DNA from: Micavibrio sp. UBA6147
GTDB lineage: Bacteria; Pseudomonadota; Alphaproteobacteria; Micavibrionales; UBA1664
Reading direction: 5' to 3'
Assembly: GCA_002423185.1 (NCBI GenBank)
Contig: DIUX01000006.1
Coordinates: forward strand, 62,235 to 126,234
Length of the DNA: 64,000 nt
The notes under the pieces are model-generated. The model was not told the DNA's origin. It worked only from the letters and a program-made list of their open reading frames with translations, and did not search any database. Shown piece after piece: positions 27,321-36,652 of the stretch (positions are counted from its first letter, which is position 1; each line of letters starts with the position of its first letter). The position numbers and the translations under genes are program-made.

Positions 27321-28094
27321 ATGACGGCGTTATTAGATCTGTCGGGAAAGAAAGGCCTCGTTCTGGGCATAGCCAATGAACAAAGCATTGCCTATGGCTG
27401 CGCCCGTGTTTTTCGTGAGGCGGGGGCGGAGCTCGCCGTTACATACGCAAATCCCAAAGCCGAACCCTATGTCAGGCCATTGGCAGAGCAGCTCAAGGCA
27501 CAGCATATTATGCCGTGTGACGTGCGCGACGAAGCGCAGATGGCGGCAGTGTTTGAGGCCATAAAACAAACATGGGGAACACTGGATTTTCTTTTGCACT
27601 CGATTGCTTATGCCCCGAAAGCGGATTTACAAGGCCGTGTGACGGATAGCTCAAAAAGCGGTTTTTTGGAAGCGATGGATATTTCCTGTCACTCTTTCGT
27701 TCGTATGGCGAAGCTCGCCGAACCTTTGATGACAAATGGCGGCAGTTTACTGACCGTGACCTATATCGGCAGCATGGAGGTGGTCAAACATTACGGGCTT
27801 ATGGGGCCGGTCAAGGCCGCGCTTGAATCCTCAGTCCGCTATATGGCGGCGGAGCTTGGAGAAAAGAACATCCGTGTGAACGCCCTTTCTCCCAGCGCCA
27901 TCAACACCCGCGCGGGATCAGGGATTACCGATTTTGACGAATTGTTGAAATCTACGGCTGTTAAAATGCCCTTACAACGGATGATTGATCTGGAGGATAT
28001 TGGCAATATGGCCGCGTTTTTGGTCAGTGACCTTTCCAAAAATATTACCGGCGGGGTGCATATGGTGGATGGCGGATACGAGATTATAAACTGA
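27321..28094 (+). CDS. fabI: enoyl-[acyl-carrier-protein] reductase, FabI type
   Basis: This 257-residue short-chain dehydrogenase family protein should reduce trans-2-enoyl-ACP with NAD(P)H in fatty-acid elongation. The FabI-type cofactor signature is GIANEQSIAYGCA, and the catalytic Tyr and Lys are in YGLMGPVKAALE. The C-terminus has GGVHMVDGGYEI. The motif SAINTRAGSGI suggests a FabI subgroup that often lies in low-oxygen or PHA gene groups rather than the main fatty-acid locus, so a second copy may exist elsewhere. An ATG two codons earlier (27315) is possible, but spacing from AAAGG favours 27321. Confidence 0.87.
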   Translation: MTALLDLSGKKGLVLGIANEQSIAYGCARVFREAGAELAVTYANPKAEPYVRPLAEQLKAQHIMPCDVRDEAQMAAVFEAIKQTWGTLDFLLHSIAYAPKADLQGRVTDSSKSGFLEAMDISCHSFVRMAKLAEPLMTNGGSLLTVTYIGSMEVVKHYGLMGPVKAALESSVRYMAAELGEKNIRVNALSPSAINTRAGSGITDFDELLKSTAVKMPLQRMIDLEDIGNMAAFLVSDLSKNITGGVHMVDGGYEIIN

Positions 28095-28109
28095 TGGAAA
28101 GCAACGGAC

Positions 28110-28754
28110 ATGAAAAAGATAAAGCAAAAGAAAATGATGTGGCTCACCCTTGCTTTGACAGTGATTGTCGGGGTCGTCTTGTTGGGGCCAGCTATGAGCC
28201 GCGTTGAGCAAGCCAAATACAGCATTGTTGACTATGATGGCGCGATTGAGATCCGCGATTACGCCCCCAAAATCATTGCACAGACAACCTTGTCTGGCGA
28301 CAGGAAAGAGGCCATCGGCCAAGGGTTTCGCGTTATTGCCGACTACATTTTCGGCAATAATACATCCGCGAAAAAAGTTGCGATGACGGCTCCTGTCCTC
28401 CAGCAAGAAAGTGAAAAAATCGCGATGACCGCCCCCGTTTTGCAAGAAGGCAGCGGCGATAGCTGGAGCGTTGCCTTTGTCATGCCCGATGAATACACCA
28501 TGGAAACCCTGCCCAAACCGAATAATCCTTTGGTGACCTTGATCCAAGTGCCGAGCAAGCGTTTTGCCGTGATCCGCTTTTCAGGGGTCGCCGATGACCA
28601 AAACCTCCAAGCACACACCGCAAAACTCGAGGCCTATATCAAGTCGCATGAATTGACGATGCTTTCTGTGACTCCTGCCTATGCCTTTTACAATCCACCT
28701 TGGACGCTCCCCTTTATGCGCCGCAACGAAGTCATGATCGAGGTTTCAAAATGA
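28110..28754 (+). CDS. SOUL-family heme-binding protein
   Basis: This 214-residue protein has an N-terminal membrane anchor or signal (WLTLALTVIVGVVLLGP) and a SOUL/HBP domain: YDGAIEIRDYAP at the start, two AMTAPV motifs, and SVTPAYAFYNPPWTLPF near the end. The family binds heme or tetrapyrroles. The repeat of AMTAPVLQ (about residues 92 and 105) is a family feature. It starts 15 bases after fabI and its stop overlaps the next start in ATGA, so the three genes form an operon. Confidence 0.9.
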   Translation: MKKIKQKKMMWLTLALTVIVGVVLLGPAMSRVEQAKYSIVDYDGAIEIRDYAPKIIAQTTLSGDRKEAIGQGFRVIADYIFGNNTSAKKVAMTAPVLQQESEKIAMTAPVLQEGSGDSWSVAFVMPDEYTMETLPKPNNPLVTLIQVPSKRFAVIRFSGVADDQNLQAHTAKLEAYIKSHELTMLSVTPAYAFYNPPWTLPFMRRNEVMIEVSK

Positions 28755-29353
28755 CCCCTTCCCCCGAGCCCTTCATTACGAATAAAACCTTCGATGAAAT
28801 TACAATCGGGGACTGCGCCACACTGGCGCGCACCCTGACCAAGCAGGATATACAGATGTTCGCCGCCGTGACAGGCGACATGAACCCCGCGCATTTGGAT
28901 GAAGCCTATGCCAAAACCGATATTTTTCATGAGATTGTCGGCCATGGCATGTGGACGGCGTCGATGTTTTCTGTGTTGCTTGGAATGCAGCTCCCGGGGC
29001 CGGGGACGCTTTACTTGGGGCAGACGTTGAAATTCCTGAAACCCGTCCATCTGGGCGATACGATTACCGCTATGGTCAAGGCTGTGGCGAAGGACGACAA
29101 ACACAAGCACATTACGTTCCAAACGCTTTGCACCAATCAAGACGGACAGACCGTGCTGGAGGGTGAAGCCCTCGTTCTTGCGCCATCTGAGAAGATCAGC
29201 TGGAAAGCCCTGCCGTTACCGCAGGTACAGATTAAGCCCCCCAGCCGCGATTATAAACAATGGTTAACGGGTAAGATATGCAGAACCAAGATGAATGAGG
29301 AACGAGCCCTCGCCCGATGGGAAAATGAAGGCGGCCACCGCAAAGGCTTATAA
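28751..29353 (+). CDS. MaoC-type (R)-enoyl-CoA hydratase domain protein
   Basis: This 200-residue hot-dog fold protein should hydrate enoyl-CoA. It carries FAAVTGDMNPAHLDEAYA, the hydratase-2 motif with Asp and His, and HGMWTASMFSVLLGMQLPGPG. The sequence closely resembles the N-terminal half of bifunctional enoyl-CoA hydratase/phosphate acetyltransferase proteins, yet the acetyltransferase half is absent; a 50-residue charged tail ends the protein instead. It could supply (R)-3-hydroxyacyl-CoA for the PHA synthase encoded nearby. The start overlaps the SOUL stop (ATGA), with GAGG in front. Confidence 0.86.
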   Translation: MTPSPEPFITNKTFDEITIGDCATLARTLTKQDIQMFAAVTGDMNPAHLDEAYAKTDIFHEIVGHGMWTASMFSVLLGMQLPGPGTLYLGQTLKFLKPVHLGDTITAMVKAVAKDDKHKHITFQTLCTNQDGQTVLEGEALVLAPSEKISWKALPLPQVQIKPPSRDYKQWLTGKICRTKMNEERALARWENEGGHRKGL

Positions 29354-29408
29354 TCGCAAAGCCGATAAAAAACGAGAAAAAGTAAAAGAAAAACAGAAGG
29401 AAAAATCG

Positions 29409-29810
29409 ATGTCAGCCGATAAAACCATCACCGCGCAAGTGAGTGAAACAGGCGAAAACGACTACGCCGTGTCCATCACCGTATCAGGCCACACCCTCAA
29501 AGGCGATGAGCCGATCGAGTCCGGCGGCGGCAATCTCGGCCCCGCGCCCTATGATTTACTGCTCGCCGCCCTTGGTGAATGCACCGCCATGACGGTGCGT
29601 TGGTACGCGCTCCAACAAAAATGGCCGCTGGACAAGGTCGAGGTCAAACTCACCTTCAAAAAAATCGACAAAGTCGGCGTCTTCGAAAAACACATAACGG
29701 TACACGGCGACACACTCACCGACACCCAACGCCAAAAACTCATCGAAGTCGCCGCCAAATGCCCCGTTCAAAGAACACTAGAAGGAAAAGTGGAGATTAG
29801 GACGGTTTAG
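29409..29810 (+). CDS. OsmC-family peroxidase-like protein
   Basis: This 133-residue protein matches the OsmC/Ohr family, thiol peroxidases that reduce organic hydroperoxides. The two redox cysteines are in GECTAMTVR and AAKCPVQ. GGGNLGPAPYDLLLAALG is a family signature. The start at 29409 has AAGGA in front; an upstream in-frame extension would overlap the preceding gene and reads as lysine-rich non-coding sequence. Closest to the YhfA-like branch by length. It lies at the end of the rightward fabI group. Confidence 0.92.
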   Translation: MSADKTITAQVSETGENDYAVSITVSGHTLKGDEPIESGGGNLGPAPYDLLLAALGECTAMTVRWYALQQKWPLDKVEVKLTFKKIDKVGVFEKHITVHGDTLTDTQRQKLIEVAAKCPVQRTLEGKVEIRTV

Positions 29811-29836
29811 CATAAGCGTCACAGCGCTAGATTAAC

Positions 29837-31729
29837 CTAAATATCCGCCTCGATTTTCTTTTGCCATGTCATGCGCAGGGCGTTGGCGATGGCGAGGATG
29901 TCGATGGCTTCTTGCAGGAGAGCGCCAGCGACGGGGGTGATGTGGCCGGTGGCGGCGAAGCCCATGGCGATGATGCTGAGAGCCATGCCGCCCAGTGCGC
30001 TTTGCAGGACGATCTTACGCATAGAGGCGGAGATGTGGATCAGTTCGTCCACCTTTGCCAGCGAATTATCCATGATGACCGCGCCTGCGGCCTCGGCGGT
30101 GACGCTGCTGTGCTGGCCGAAGGCGATGCCGACGGTGGCGGAGGCCAATGCGGGGGCGTCGTTGATGCCGTCGCCCATATACAATGTGGGCGCGCGTGCG
30201 GTTTGAGCGCGGACAATGTCGACTTTTTGCTCGGGGCTTTGTGAAGCGTAGGTTTCCTTGATGCCGAGAAGGTCGGCGAGATATGTCACCTCGGACTCGC
30301 GGTCGCCCGATACGATCATCACTTTGTTAAAATTATGGATGGGCGATAAATGCTTGATGAAGGGTTTGCCGTCATCGCGTGGCGCATCGCGCAGGCGGAT
30401 GATGGCGGCATAGGCGCCATCCTTCACAATCAAACATTCCAGCCCCGCCGCGGTTGCGGGCAGTAATGAAGCCTTATCAGGGTTTGCGGCCAAGAATTTC
30501 TTGCGGCTGGTCACTGCGATTTCATGCCCACCGACAGTGCCGGTCAAGCCCTGCCCCGGTTTTTCGGACACCGCGCCGGCGTCCATGAGGGGCAGCTTTG
30601 CTTTTTCCGCTGCGGCCAAAATCGCGCTTGCCAAGGGGTGCTTGGAATAGCGTTCCAAGGAGGCCGCCAACCGCAAAATATCGTCCTGTGTTTCGCCTTC
30701 GGCGGCGATGACCTCCGTTACCTCCGGCTTGCCATAGGTGAGCGTGCCTGTTTTGTCGAAAATCGCCGTGCGGCACGTTGGCAGGCGTTCCAGAACGGTT
30801 GGGTCTTTGATGATGATTCCGCGCTTCGCCGCCATGGAAATCGCGCTGATGAGGGTGATGGGAATAGCAATCAAAAGCGGGCATGGCGTTGCCACGACCA
30901 GCACCGCCAAAAAGCGCATGGAATCGCCCGTAAAATACCAAGCCGCGATGGCGACAAGCAGGGCAAACGGTGCAAATATTGCCCCGATTTGGTCGCCAAT
31001 GCGCCGAATGGTGGGGCGTTTTTGTTCGGCGTCTTGCATCACGCTCATGATCTGGGCATAGCGGGAATCACTCGCCAGTTTATCGGCGCGTATGGTGAGC
31101 ACCGCATCGCCGTTAATGGCGCCCGACAAAACGCTCGCGCCGATGGCTTTGGTCACGGTGTAAGGCTCGCCCGTCAAATAGGATTCATCCATGGTGCCAT
31201 GCCCCTCGATCACGGTGCCGTCAACGGGCGCGGTTTCATGCGGGTATATGACGACTTCATCGCCGATCAAGAGGGAGTCCAGCGCGACATCTTCTATGAC
31301 CTCTTCTGTGCCATCGCCGTTTTTACGGTGGGCGATGGATGGCATACGATCCGCCAGCGCGCGCAAAACAGAGGACGCCTTGCGCATGGCATAAAACTCA
31401 AGCGCCTGCCCGCCCGCCAGCATAATGATAACCAAGACACCCGCCAGATATTCGCCCAAAATCGCGGCTGTGATCAGGGCAATAATCGCCATGAGGTCGG
31501 CGCCGAAATCGCCCTTCAGCAGTTTTGCCGCTATCTGGATCAATAAAGGCAGGCCGCCGATGACGATCATGGCTTGCAAGGGAAGGTTGGTGTAGGCCGT
31601 GTTTATAAGGGCGAAGTGAAGCACTATGGCAATCAGCGCCGCGAGTGCAACCCATACTTCCCATTTATTAACGCCTTGAGGAATCATTTGTTTCTTATCA
31701 TTCGTCTTTGCCGCGCCGAAAAGCGCCAT
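29837..31729 (-). CDS. P1B-type heavy-metal ATPase with TPC motif
   Basis: This 630-residue membrane pump uses ATP to export a transition metal. It shows the phosphorylation site DKTGTLT, the P1B hallmark HP (YSKHPLAS), GDGINDAPAL, and a TPCPLL membrane metal motif instead of CPC. There is no N-terminal CxxC metal-binding domain. A TPC motif is characteristic of the P1B-5 group, linked in Sinorhizobium to nickel and iron export; that assignment is tentative. The ATG 31729 was preferred over a TTG one codon upstream. The gene converges with the OsmC gene. Confidence 0.88.
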   Translation of the reverse strand: MALFGAAKTNDKKQMIPQGVNKWEVWVALAALIAIVLHFALINTAYTNLPLQAMIVIGGLPLLIQIAAKLLKGDFGADLMAIIALITAAILGEYLAGVLVIIMLAGGQALEFYAMRKASSVLRALADRMPSIAHRKNGDGTEEVIEDVALDSLLIGDEVVIYPHETAPVDGTVIEGHGTMDESYLTGEPYTVTKAIGASVLSGAINGDAVLTIRADKLASDSRYAQIMSVMQDAEQKRPTIRRIGDQIGAIFAPFALLVAIAAWYFTGDSMRFLAVLVVATPCPLLIAIPITLISAISMAAKRGIIIKDPTVLERLPTCRTAIFDKTGTLTYGKPEVTEVIAAEGETQDDILRLAASLERYSKHPLASAILAAAEKAKLPLMDAGAVSEKPGQGLTGTVGGHEIAVTSRKKFLAANPDKASLLPATAAGLECLIVKDGAYAAIIRLRDAPRDDGKPFIKHLSPIHNFNKVMIVSGDRESEVTYLADLLGIKETYASQSPEQKVDIVRAQTARAPTLYMGDGINDAPALASATVGIAFGQHSSVTAEAAGAVIMDNSLAKVDELIHISASMRKIVLQSALGGMALSIIAMGFAATGHITPVAGALLQEAIDILAIANALRMTWQKKIEADI

Positions 31730-31872
31730 CAATGGGCAGCTATAGGCTTACAGTCACTTTGGCGAATGATCGGTCACTGGGCCAAATACGTCAATAGCTT
31801 TGACTCGCATGCCACAGAGCTTGAAGATCGTTCGCAGTGCCTTGCTTATTAGCGCAGGATGAACCTGAGATT

Positions 31873-32439
31873 TTAGGTATAAAGGGGAATTTCGTAGACA
31901 TGCACATCGTGGGCGGCGTGCCTGTAGAGAATATTCATGGCTTTTTTTCTTAGGTTCGGTGAGCGCAGATGCACCCATAATAACAACCCGCCCTTATCAA
32001 TTTGAGTTTGAATGGAGTCGGCATGGCGCTTGGCAATCAATGACGCGAAGACACCGCCTATGGCTGCTCCGGCTGCGCCAGCCGCGGTGGCCGCCGCAAC
32101 AGCGCTTAGAATTGTGCCGCCGGACGCAACAACAATTCCCGTTGCGGTCATTGCGGCAACATAAAGTGGAAAGCCGATAGCGGCTCCTTGTGCATCGCCC
32201 AATGTTTCATTCGCGACAAAAATTTTGCGCGGAGCCACCGCATCGTCCTCAGCATCTTCAACACGGCTGTAGATGCGTCCTAGTTTTTCTTTCACGGCTT
32301 TATCATCGGCTAATATGCTTATTTCTTGCCGCATAAAGCCATGAATCTGTAGGTCATCAATGGCGGCTTGTAAACTGTCGGCATCATTAAAAATACCAAC
32401 CGCCTCGTGAACGGTTTCCGTCTTTTTTGCTAGTTTCAT
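31873..32439 (-). CDS. general-stress-type protein with glycine zipper
   Basis: This 188-residue protein begins with an alpha/beta domain (AVGIFNDADSLQAAIDDLQ, then QEISILA), which resembles the N-terminal domain of YflT/GSP17M-type stress proteins. A central Gly/Ala-rich double span (about 92-140) looks like a membrane-inserting zipper. The C-terminal domain ends VHVYEIP. It is 41 bases downstream of phaC in the same direction, so they are probably co-transcribed. Function unknown. Confidence 0.72.
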   Translation of the reverse strand: MKLAKKTETVHEAVGIFNDADSLQAAIDDLQIHGFMRQEISILADDKAVKEKLGRIYSRVEDAEDDAVAPRKIFVANETLGDAQGAAIGFPLYVAAMTATGIVVASGGTILSAVAAATAAGAAGAAIGGVFASLIAKRHADSIQTQIDKGGLLLWVHLRSPNLRKKAMNILYRHAAHDVHVYEIPLYT

Positions 32440-32480
32440 TATGGGTCGCATCCTTTCGGTCCTGTGTGGCTTTAAAGGGA

Positions 32481-34346
32481 TTATGTCATCAACACATATT
32501 TCCCCGGGGCATTCCTGATCGGCGTGTAATCTTTATTGTCGCCCATAGAAGGCGGTTCGACCTTCTCGCCGCCCGAGTACATCACAAGCCATGGCTCCCA
32601 AGCATCCCACCAAGACCCTTCGGTAACGGGTGTTGTTTCTTGCCATTGCCCCGGCGGCATATAGGGTGCGGTGTTGGGAATAGTGGCGGCTTGGAACGTA
32701 CGGCCTTTATGCCCCGGTTCACTCACCACACCCGCATTATGCCCGCCGCTGGTCAGGACAAAGGTAATCTCGCTTGCCGTGAGGAGCAGGATTTTATAAA
32801 CCGATTTCCACGGTGCGATATGGTCACGCGCCGTACCAACGGAAAAAAGCGGCGTGCGAATATCTTGCAAGGCAACGGGGGATCCATTCACCATGAACCG
32901 GCCTTCGGCAAGATCGTTTTTCAGGAAAAGCTGGCGCAGATATTCGCTGTGCATCCGGTACGGCATCCGCGTTGCATCGGCGTTCCATGCCAGCATGTCA
33001 TAGACAGGCTCGCGCTTGCCTTCCATGTACTCCGTAATCATGCGCGACCAGATCAAGTCGTTCGAACGCAGCATTTCAAAGGCGCCGGCCATCTGATGCT
33101 TGTCGAGATAGCCTTGGTTCCACATGACGTCCTCAAGGAAGGCAACCTGACTGTCATCAACGAACAGCATAATTTCGCCCGCCTGTTCAAAGTCAACTTG
33201 GCTGGCCAGCAAAGACAGGGTCTTGAACGAGTCATCGCCCTGTTTTGCGTGCGCCGCCGCCATAATCGAAAGCAGCGTCCCGCCCAGACAATAGCCCACG
33301 CCGTGAATTTGCGGCGCTTTTGTGATGGATTTAACCGCCTTCAACGCCTCACCAATCCCAAGGTGAAGGTAATCCTCCAGACCTATATCGCGATCACACG
33401 CATCGGGATTTTTCCATGAAACCATGAAAACGGTATGCCCTTTATCGACCAGATATTTGACCAGTGAATTATGCGGCGAAAGATCAAGAATATAATATTT
33501 CATGATCCATGCGGGCGTAATCAAGATCGGTTCTGCATAGACCTGTGCCGTTGTCGGCGTATACTGGATAAGTTCTATCAACTTATTGCGATAGACGATT
33601 TTGCCTTTTGTGGCGGCAATATTTTTTCCGATTTCGAAAACTTCCGCGCCCGCAGGCGGTTTATCCGCTTTTTCCCGCGTAGCATCATCCATAAAATTCA
33701 TCATGCCCTGCGCGAAGTTTTTGCCGCTCTGTTCCTTCGTCGTTTGCAGAATATCAGGGTTGGTCAAAGGGCTGTTCGAGGGTGAGACCATGTCCAATAA
33801 CTGGCGTGCCGTGAAGGACACAACGTTTAAATGATGCTCGGACACGCCGCGCACATCGCTTGTCGCCTCCTCCCACCATTCTTGGCGGAGTAAAAACGCT
33901 TGTTGCATCACATTAAACGGCCAGAGCTGCCAATTTTCGGTGGTAAACCGTTGATCCGTCGGTTGTGGATTGATGACCGGTTCCACATCCATGCCTAAGG
34001 CGGCTTTTAACGCATATCCCCCCATAAGCGTTCTCTTATTCCAATAGCTTTGCAATAACATTTGCCGTTTCGCGGGGGAAAATATTAAATGCGCCCACCA
34101 ATCGAGCCCCGCCAAGCCTAGCGCTATGGGTGAAATTCCGCCCGTCAGTTTCGCCATTTGCCCGTGCAACATATGGTCCAGATGATACTCATCCGAAGGC
34201 TGTTCATAGGCCGGACACTCGCGTACAGAAACGAGTCGCTGCGGAAGCGCCTTCACGCTTTTGTTGCCAATAGTTTCACGCGCTATCTCATGCGGTATTT
34301 CACGCAGTAATTCACGCGGTTGTTTTAAGGGCACTGCTTTTGTCAT
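32481..34346 (-). CDS. phaC: poly(3-hydroxyalkanoate) synthase, class I
   Basis: This 621-residue enzyme polymerises (R)-3-hydroxyacyl-CoA into storage polyester granules. The lipase-like box has the nucleophile Cys353 (GYCLGG). The aspartate is in GTARDHIAPW and the catalytic histidine in GGHNAGVV. The long N-terminal domain (WWAHLIFSPAKR, LWPFNVMQQAFLL) is normal for class I. No phaR/phaA/phaB genes are adjacent, but MaoC hydratase and FabI are 4-7 kb away. AAGGAGAA precedes ATG 34346. The upstream region holds copy B of the duplicated 80-bp element. Confidence 0.95.
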   Translation of the reverse strand: MTKAVPLKQPRELLREIPHEIARETIGNKSVKALPQRLVSVRECPAYEQPSDEYHLDHMLHGQMAKLTGGISPIALGLAGLDWWAHLIFSPAKRQMLLQSYWNKRTLMGGYALKAALGMDVEPVINPQPTDQRFTTENWQLWPFNVMQQAFLLRQEWWEEATSDVRGVSEHHLNVVSFTARQLLDMVSPSNSPLTNPDILQTTKEQSGKNFAQGMMNFMDDATREKADKPPAGAEVFEIGKNIAATKGKIVYRNKLIELIQYTPTTAQVYAEPILITPAWIMKYYILDLSPHNSLVKYLVDKGHTVFMVSWKNPDACDRDIGLEDYLHLGIGEALKAVKSITKAPQIHGVGYCLGGTLLSIMAAAHAKQGDDSFKTLSLLASQVDFEQAGEIMLFVDDSQVAFLEDVMWNQGYLDKHQMAGAFEMLRSNDLIWSRMITEYMEGKREPVYDMLAWNADATRMPYRMHSEYLRQLFLKNDLAEGRFMVNGSPVALQDIRTPLFSVGTARDHIAPWKSVYKILLLTASEITFVLTSGGHNAGVVSEPGHKGRTFQAATIPNTAPYMPPGQWQETTPVTEGSWWDAWEPWLVMYSGGEKVEPPSMGDNKDYTPIRNAPGKYVLMT

Positions 34347-34656
34347 GAGTATTCTCCTTTTTGCGCGGGCTTAGAGGTCGTTTCTGGGGCTTTTTTTCAC
34401 TTTTTGCTCAGCAAACGCAGGGCTCTAAAGCCGCCGCCGATCACACAGGACGGTGCGGCAGCAGCCTCCTGTGGCGAATTCAGCAAGCAATGATGCTGGT
34501 TTCGCTATCAGGAAGCGATACTTATAGACCGTCAAATGTATATGGATTTTGTAAGGACGCTTATTCCCCCTGTGCATAGAAGGGTTTTCTACATTGCCCC
34601 ATCGCCATAAAAAACCGATAATTCGGAACTAATAATTGTTTTATATGGGGGATATT
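34347..34656. other. divergent phaC/autotransporter promoter region
   Basis: The 310-base gap carries copy B of the duplicated element (34478-34557) and an inverted repeat cacagga/tcctgtg (34444-34450 with 34467-34473) that would fold in the phaC leader RNA. No gene is supported here. Confidence 0.6.
34478..34557. repeat. duplicated regulatory element, copy B
   Basis: Second copy of the sequence at 27107-27186, same orientation, about 80% identical by eye with a few one-base gaps. It lies 132 bases upstream of the leftward phaC start. Confidence 0.8.
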
Positions 34657-36624
34657 ATGCGGTTTGGCGGGTTTTTGGTGTGTGTTTCGGGGGCTGTTCT
34701 GGGTTTGGCGGGGGCGCTGAGCATCACTGGGGTGAACGCCCCTGCGGCCAACGCCGCAACATTTACGGTGACCACTGGGAACACCGAAACAAACCAGCAA
34801 TCCCTCGGCGGGGAAACGGGGACGATTGAAACGGGCGCGAATTTGACGGTGAACGGAACCGCCCTTGTCACCGCGGGAACGGCGGGCAACACCATCACCA
34901 ATGACGGCACGATCAGCGCCAATGGCGGCGGGGCGGCGCACGGCATTCAAGTCACACCATCGGGCGGCACCACCGTCATCACCAATAACGGCACCATCAA
35001 CGCCACGGGAACGGGCAACGGGGTGCGCCTGTTTGCGAATAACAACACATTAAACCAAAACGGCACCATCAACGCTGCAACCGGCGCGGATGATGCTATC
35101 TATGTCAATGGCGATAACAACACGATCATCCTTGGATCGGCGGCGAGCTTTACCGGACGGATCAATTTCGATGACGGAACGGGCAATATTTTGCGCTATA
35201 CCACGAGCTATACCTGCCCCACCGGTGGCGGGACGTGTACGTCCAATTCCCCGACTTTGCCAACCATCATCGGGACATTGAACAATACCTACAGCATTGA
35301 TGAGATTAACGGCGGCGTATCGGGCGGGATTCCGTCAGGCGGAACATTGGTGCAGGGCGACGGACAAACGGTTCTCGTCACCACCCAAACCAATGCCGGC
35401 ACGACACAAACTGTCGACGATGTCGTGAAAGACGTTGACGATCTCGTGCAACAAAATACAGGGGCAGGAACGGCAACGGGGACGACAAACACCCCCGATG
35501 TTTCGGCGATTCAAGCACAGATCGACGCCAATAACAAACGGATTAGGGAACTGGAGAGCGGATTACGCCTCAGACAACATGATGTGGATTCTTGGAGTAT
35601 TCACTATCAAGCCAGAAGGTCCTTGCCCGTGTCGTTTTGGAGAAAATCCAAGAATGAATTGGACGCAGCGGTTGCAGCGCTTGCGGCGGACAACAAGGAA
35701 ATTGCGGATTTGAAGGCGAAAAACCAAGAGTTGGAGCAACAAAAACAAGCCATACTCAGCGGCGGTGTTTCGTCCGGCTCCGGCTATCCCCTTCAAGCGT
35801 GGAGCGAGGTTTACGGATCCTTCCGCGAGCGTCCGAACCACGGCGATTCCGTCTACGGAATTTCGCGCAGCGGCGGCATGGTCGGCGGCGTGAATTTTCC
35901 TGAAACCGTCAATGGATATAATATCGGCGTCTTTGCAAGTCTGTTCGCCGGAAAAACAAAGGTCGGCAAGCCTACGACCCGCACAATCAATACGCGCGGC
36001 GGAATGATCGGCGGCGTCGCGGGCAAACAGGTCGGCGCATTCTATGTCAGCGGCCAAATGACGGCCGGCTATACAGACAATGACAGCGACCGCGTAGACG
36101 GCGCACGGATCGCGGCGGCGAATTATGACGCCTATTTCATCAGCCCGTCACTGACGGTATCGCGGTCGTTCGAGGCCCACTCCGTGCGGTGGTCGCCGTC
36201 CCTCAATATCGGCTATAATGCGAGCTTCACCGACAGTTACACCGAGTCAGGCGGCACGGTCAATCAAACAGTCGACAGCAAAACCAGCCAGAGCCTGCGC
36301 GCCCGCGCACAGGTCAAAGCCCAATTCCCCGAAATCGCCGCCCATGGCGGCACATTGACGCCGGCACTGCGGGTCGGGATTGAAGGGCAAACGGACATCG
36401 GCAGCCGCTCAACCGACATGCGTGTCTTGGGAACAAACCTGACCGTCACGCCGGACGCCGACCGAACATTGGACGGGATTATCGGAGCCAGCTTCGACTT
36501 CGACATGCCGCAAAAAGACATACAAATCTACGTCGACGGCGAAGCCTCCATCGGCCTCAACAAAGGCGGCCCATCGGATAATGCGGGCGGCACAGCGAAG
36601 GCCGGATTGCGGTGGTCGTTTTAG
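34657..36624 (+). CDS. autotransporter (type V secretion) with coiled-coil linker
   Basis: This 655-residue outer-membrane protein has a signal peptide ending NAPAANAA, a passenger of beta-helix-like repeats with recurrent ITNDGTI/ITNNGTI units (about 75-150), and a Thr-rich region. A coiled coil (about 280-365, with two heptad-rich stretches) follows, then the C-terminal 12-stranded beta-barrel (about 380-655) ending in RWSF, the Phe-terminal signal for outer-membrane insertion. The passenger may stay attached as an adhesin. The ATG at 34657 follows GGGGGA; two earlier in-frame starts are possible. It is divergent from phaC. Confidence 0.85.
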   Translation: MRFGGFLVCVSGAVLGLAGALSITGVNAPAANAATFTVTTGNTETNQQSLGGETGTIETGANLTVNGTALVTAGTAGNTITNDGTISANGGGAAHGIQVTPSGGTTVITNNGTINATGTGNGVRLFANNNTLNQNGTINAATGADDAIYVNGDNNTIILGSAASFTGRINFDDGTGNILRYTTSYTCPTGGGTCTSNSPTLPTIIGTLNNTYSIDEINGGVSGGIPSGGTLVQGDGQTVLVTTQTNAGTTQTVDDVVKDVDDLVQQNTGAGTATGTTNTPDVSAIQAQIDANNKRIRELESGLRLRQHDVDSWSIHYQARRSLPVSFWRKSKNELDAAVAALAADNKEIADLKAKNQELEQQKQAILSGGVSSGSGYPLQAWSEVYGSFRERPNHGDSVYGISRSGGMVGGVNFPETVNGYNIGVFASLFAGKTKVGKPTTRTINTRGGMIGGVAGKQVGAFYVSGQMTAGYTDNDSDRVDGARIAAANYDAYFISPSLTVSRSFEAHSVRWSPSLNIGYNASFTDSYTESGGTVNQTVDSKTSQSLRARAQVKAQFPEIAAHGGTLTPALRVGIEGQTDIGSRSTDMRVLGTNLTVTPDADRTLDGIIGASFDFDMPQKDIQIYVDGEASIGLNKGGPSDNAGGTAKAGLRWSF

Positions 36625-36652
36625 GTCTTTGAGCCTTCGTGCCGGACAAAAA

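Noticed and set aside
32427..33419. 330-codon open frame opposite phaC
   Set aside because: Shadow of the PHA synthase gene, which has complete catalytic motifs.
34517..34530. Possible fourth FNR box in the phaC leader (TTATAGACCGTCAA)
   Set aside because: Only one half-site matches, and the duplicated copy near 27150 does not keep it.
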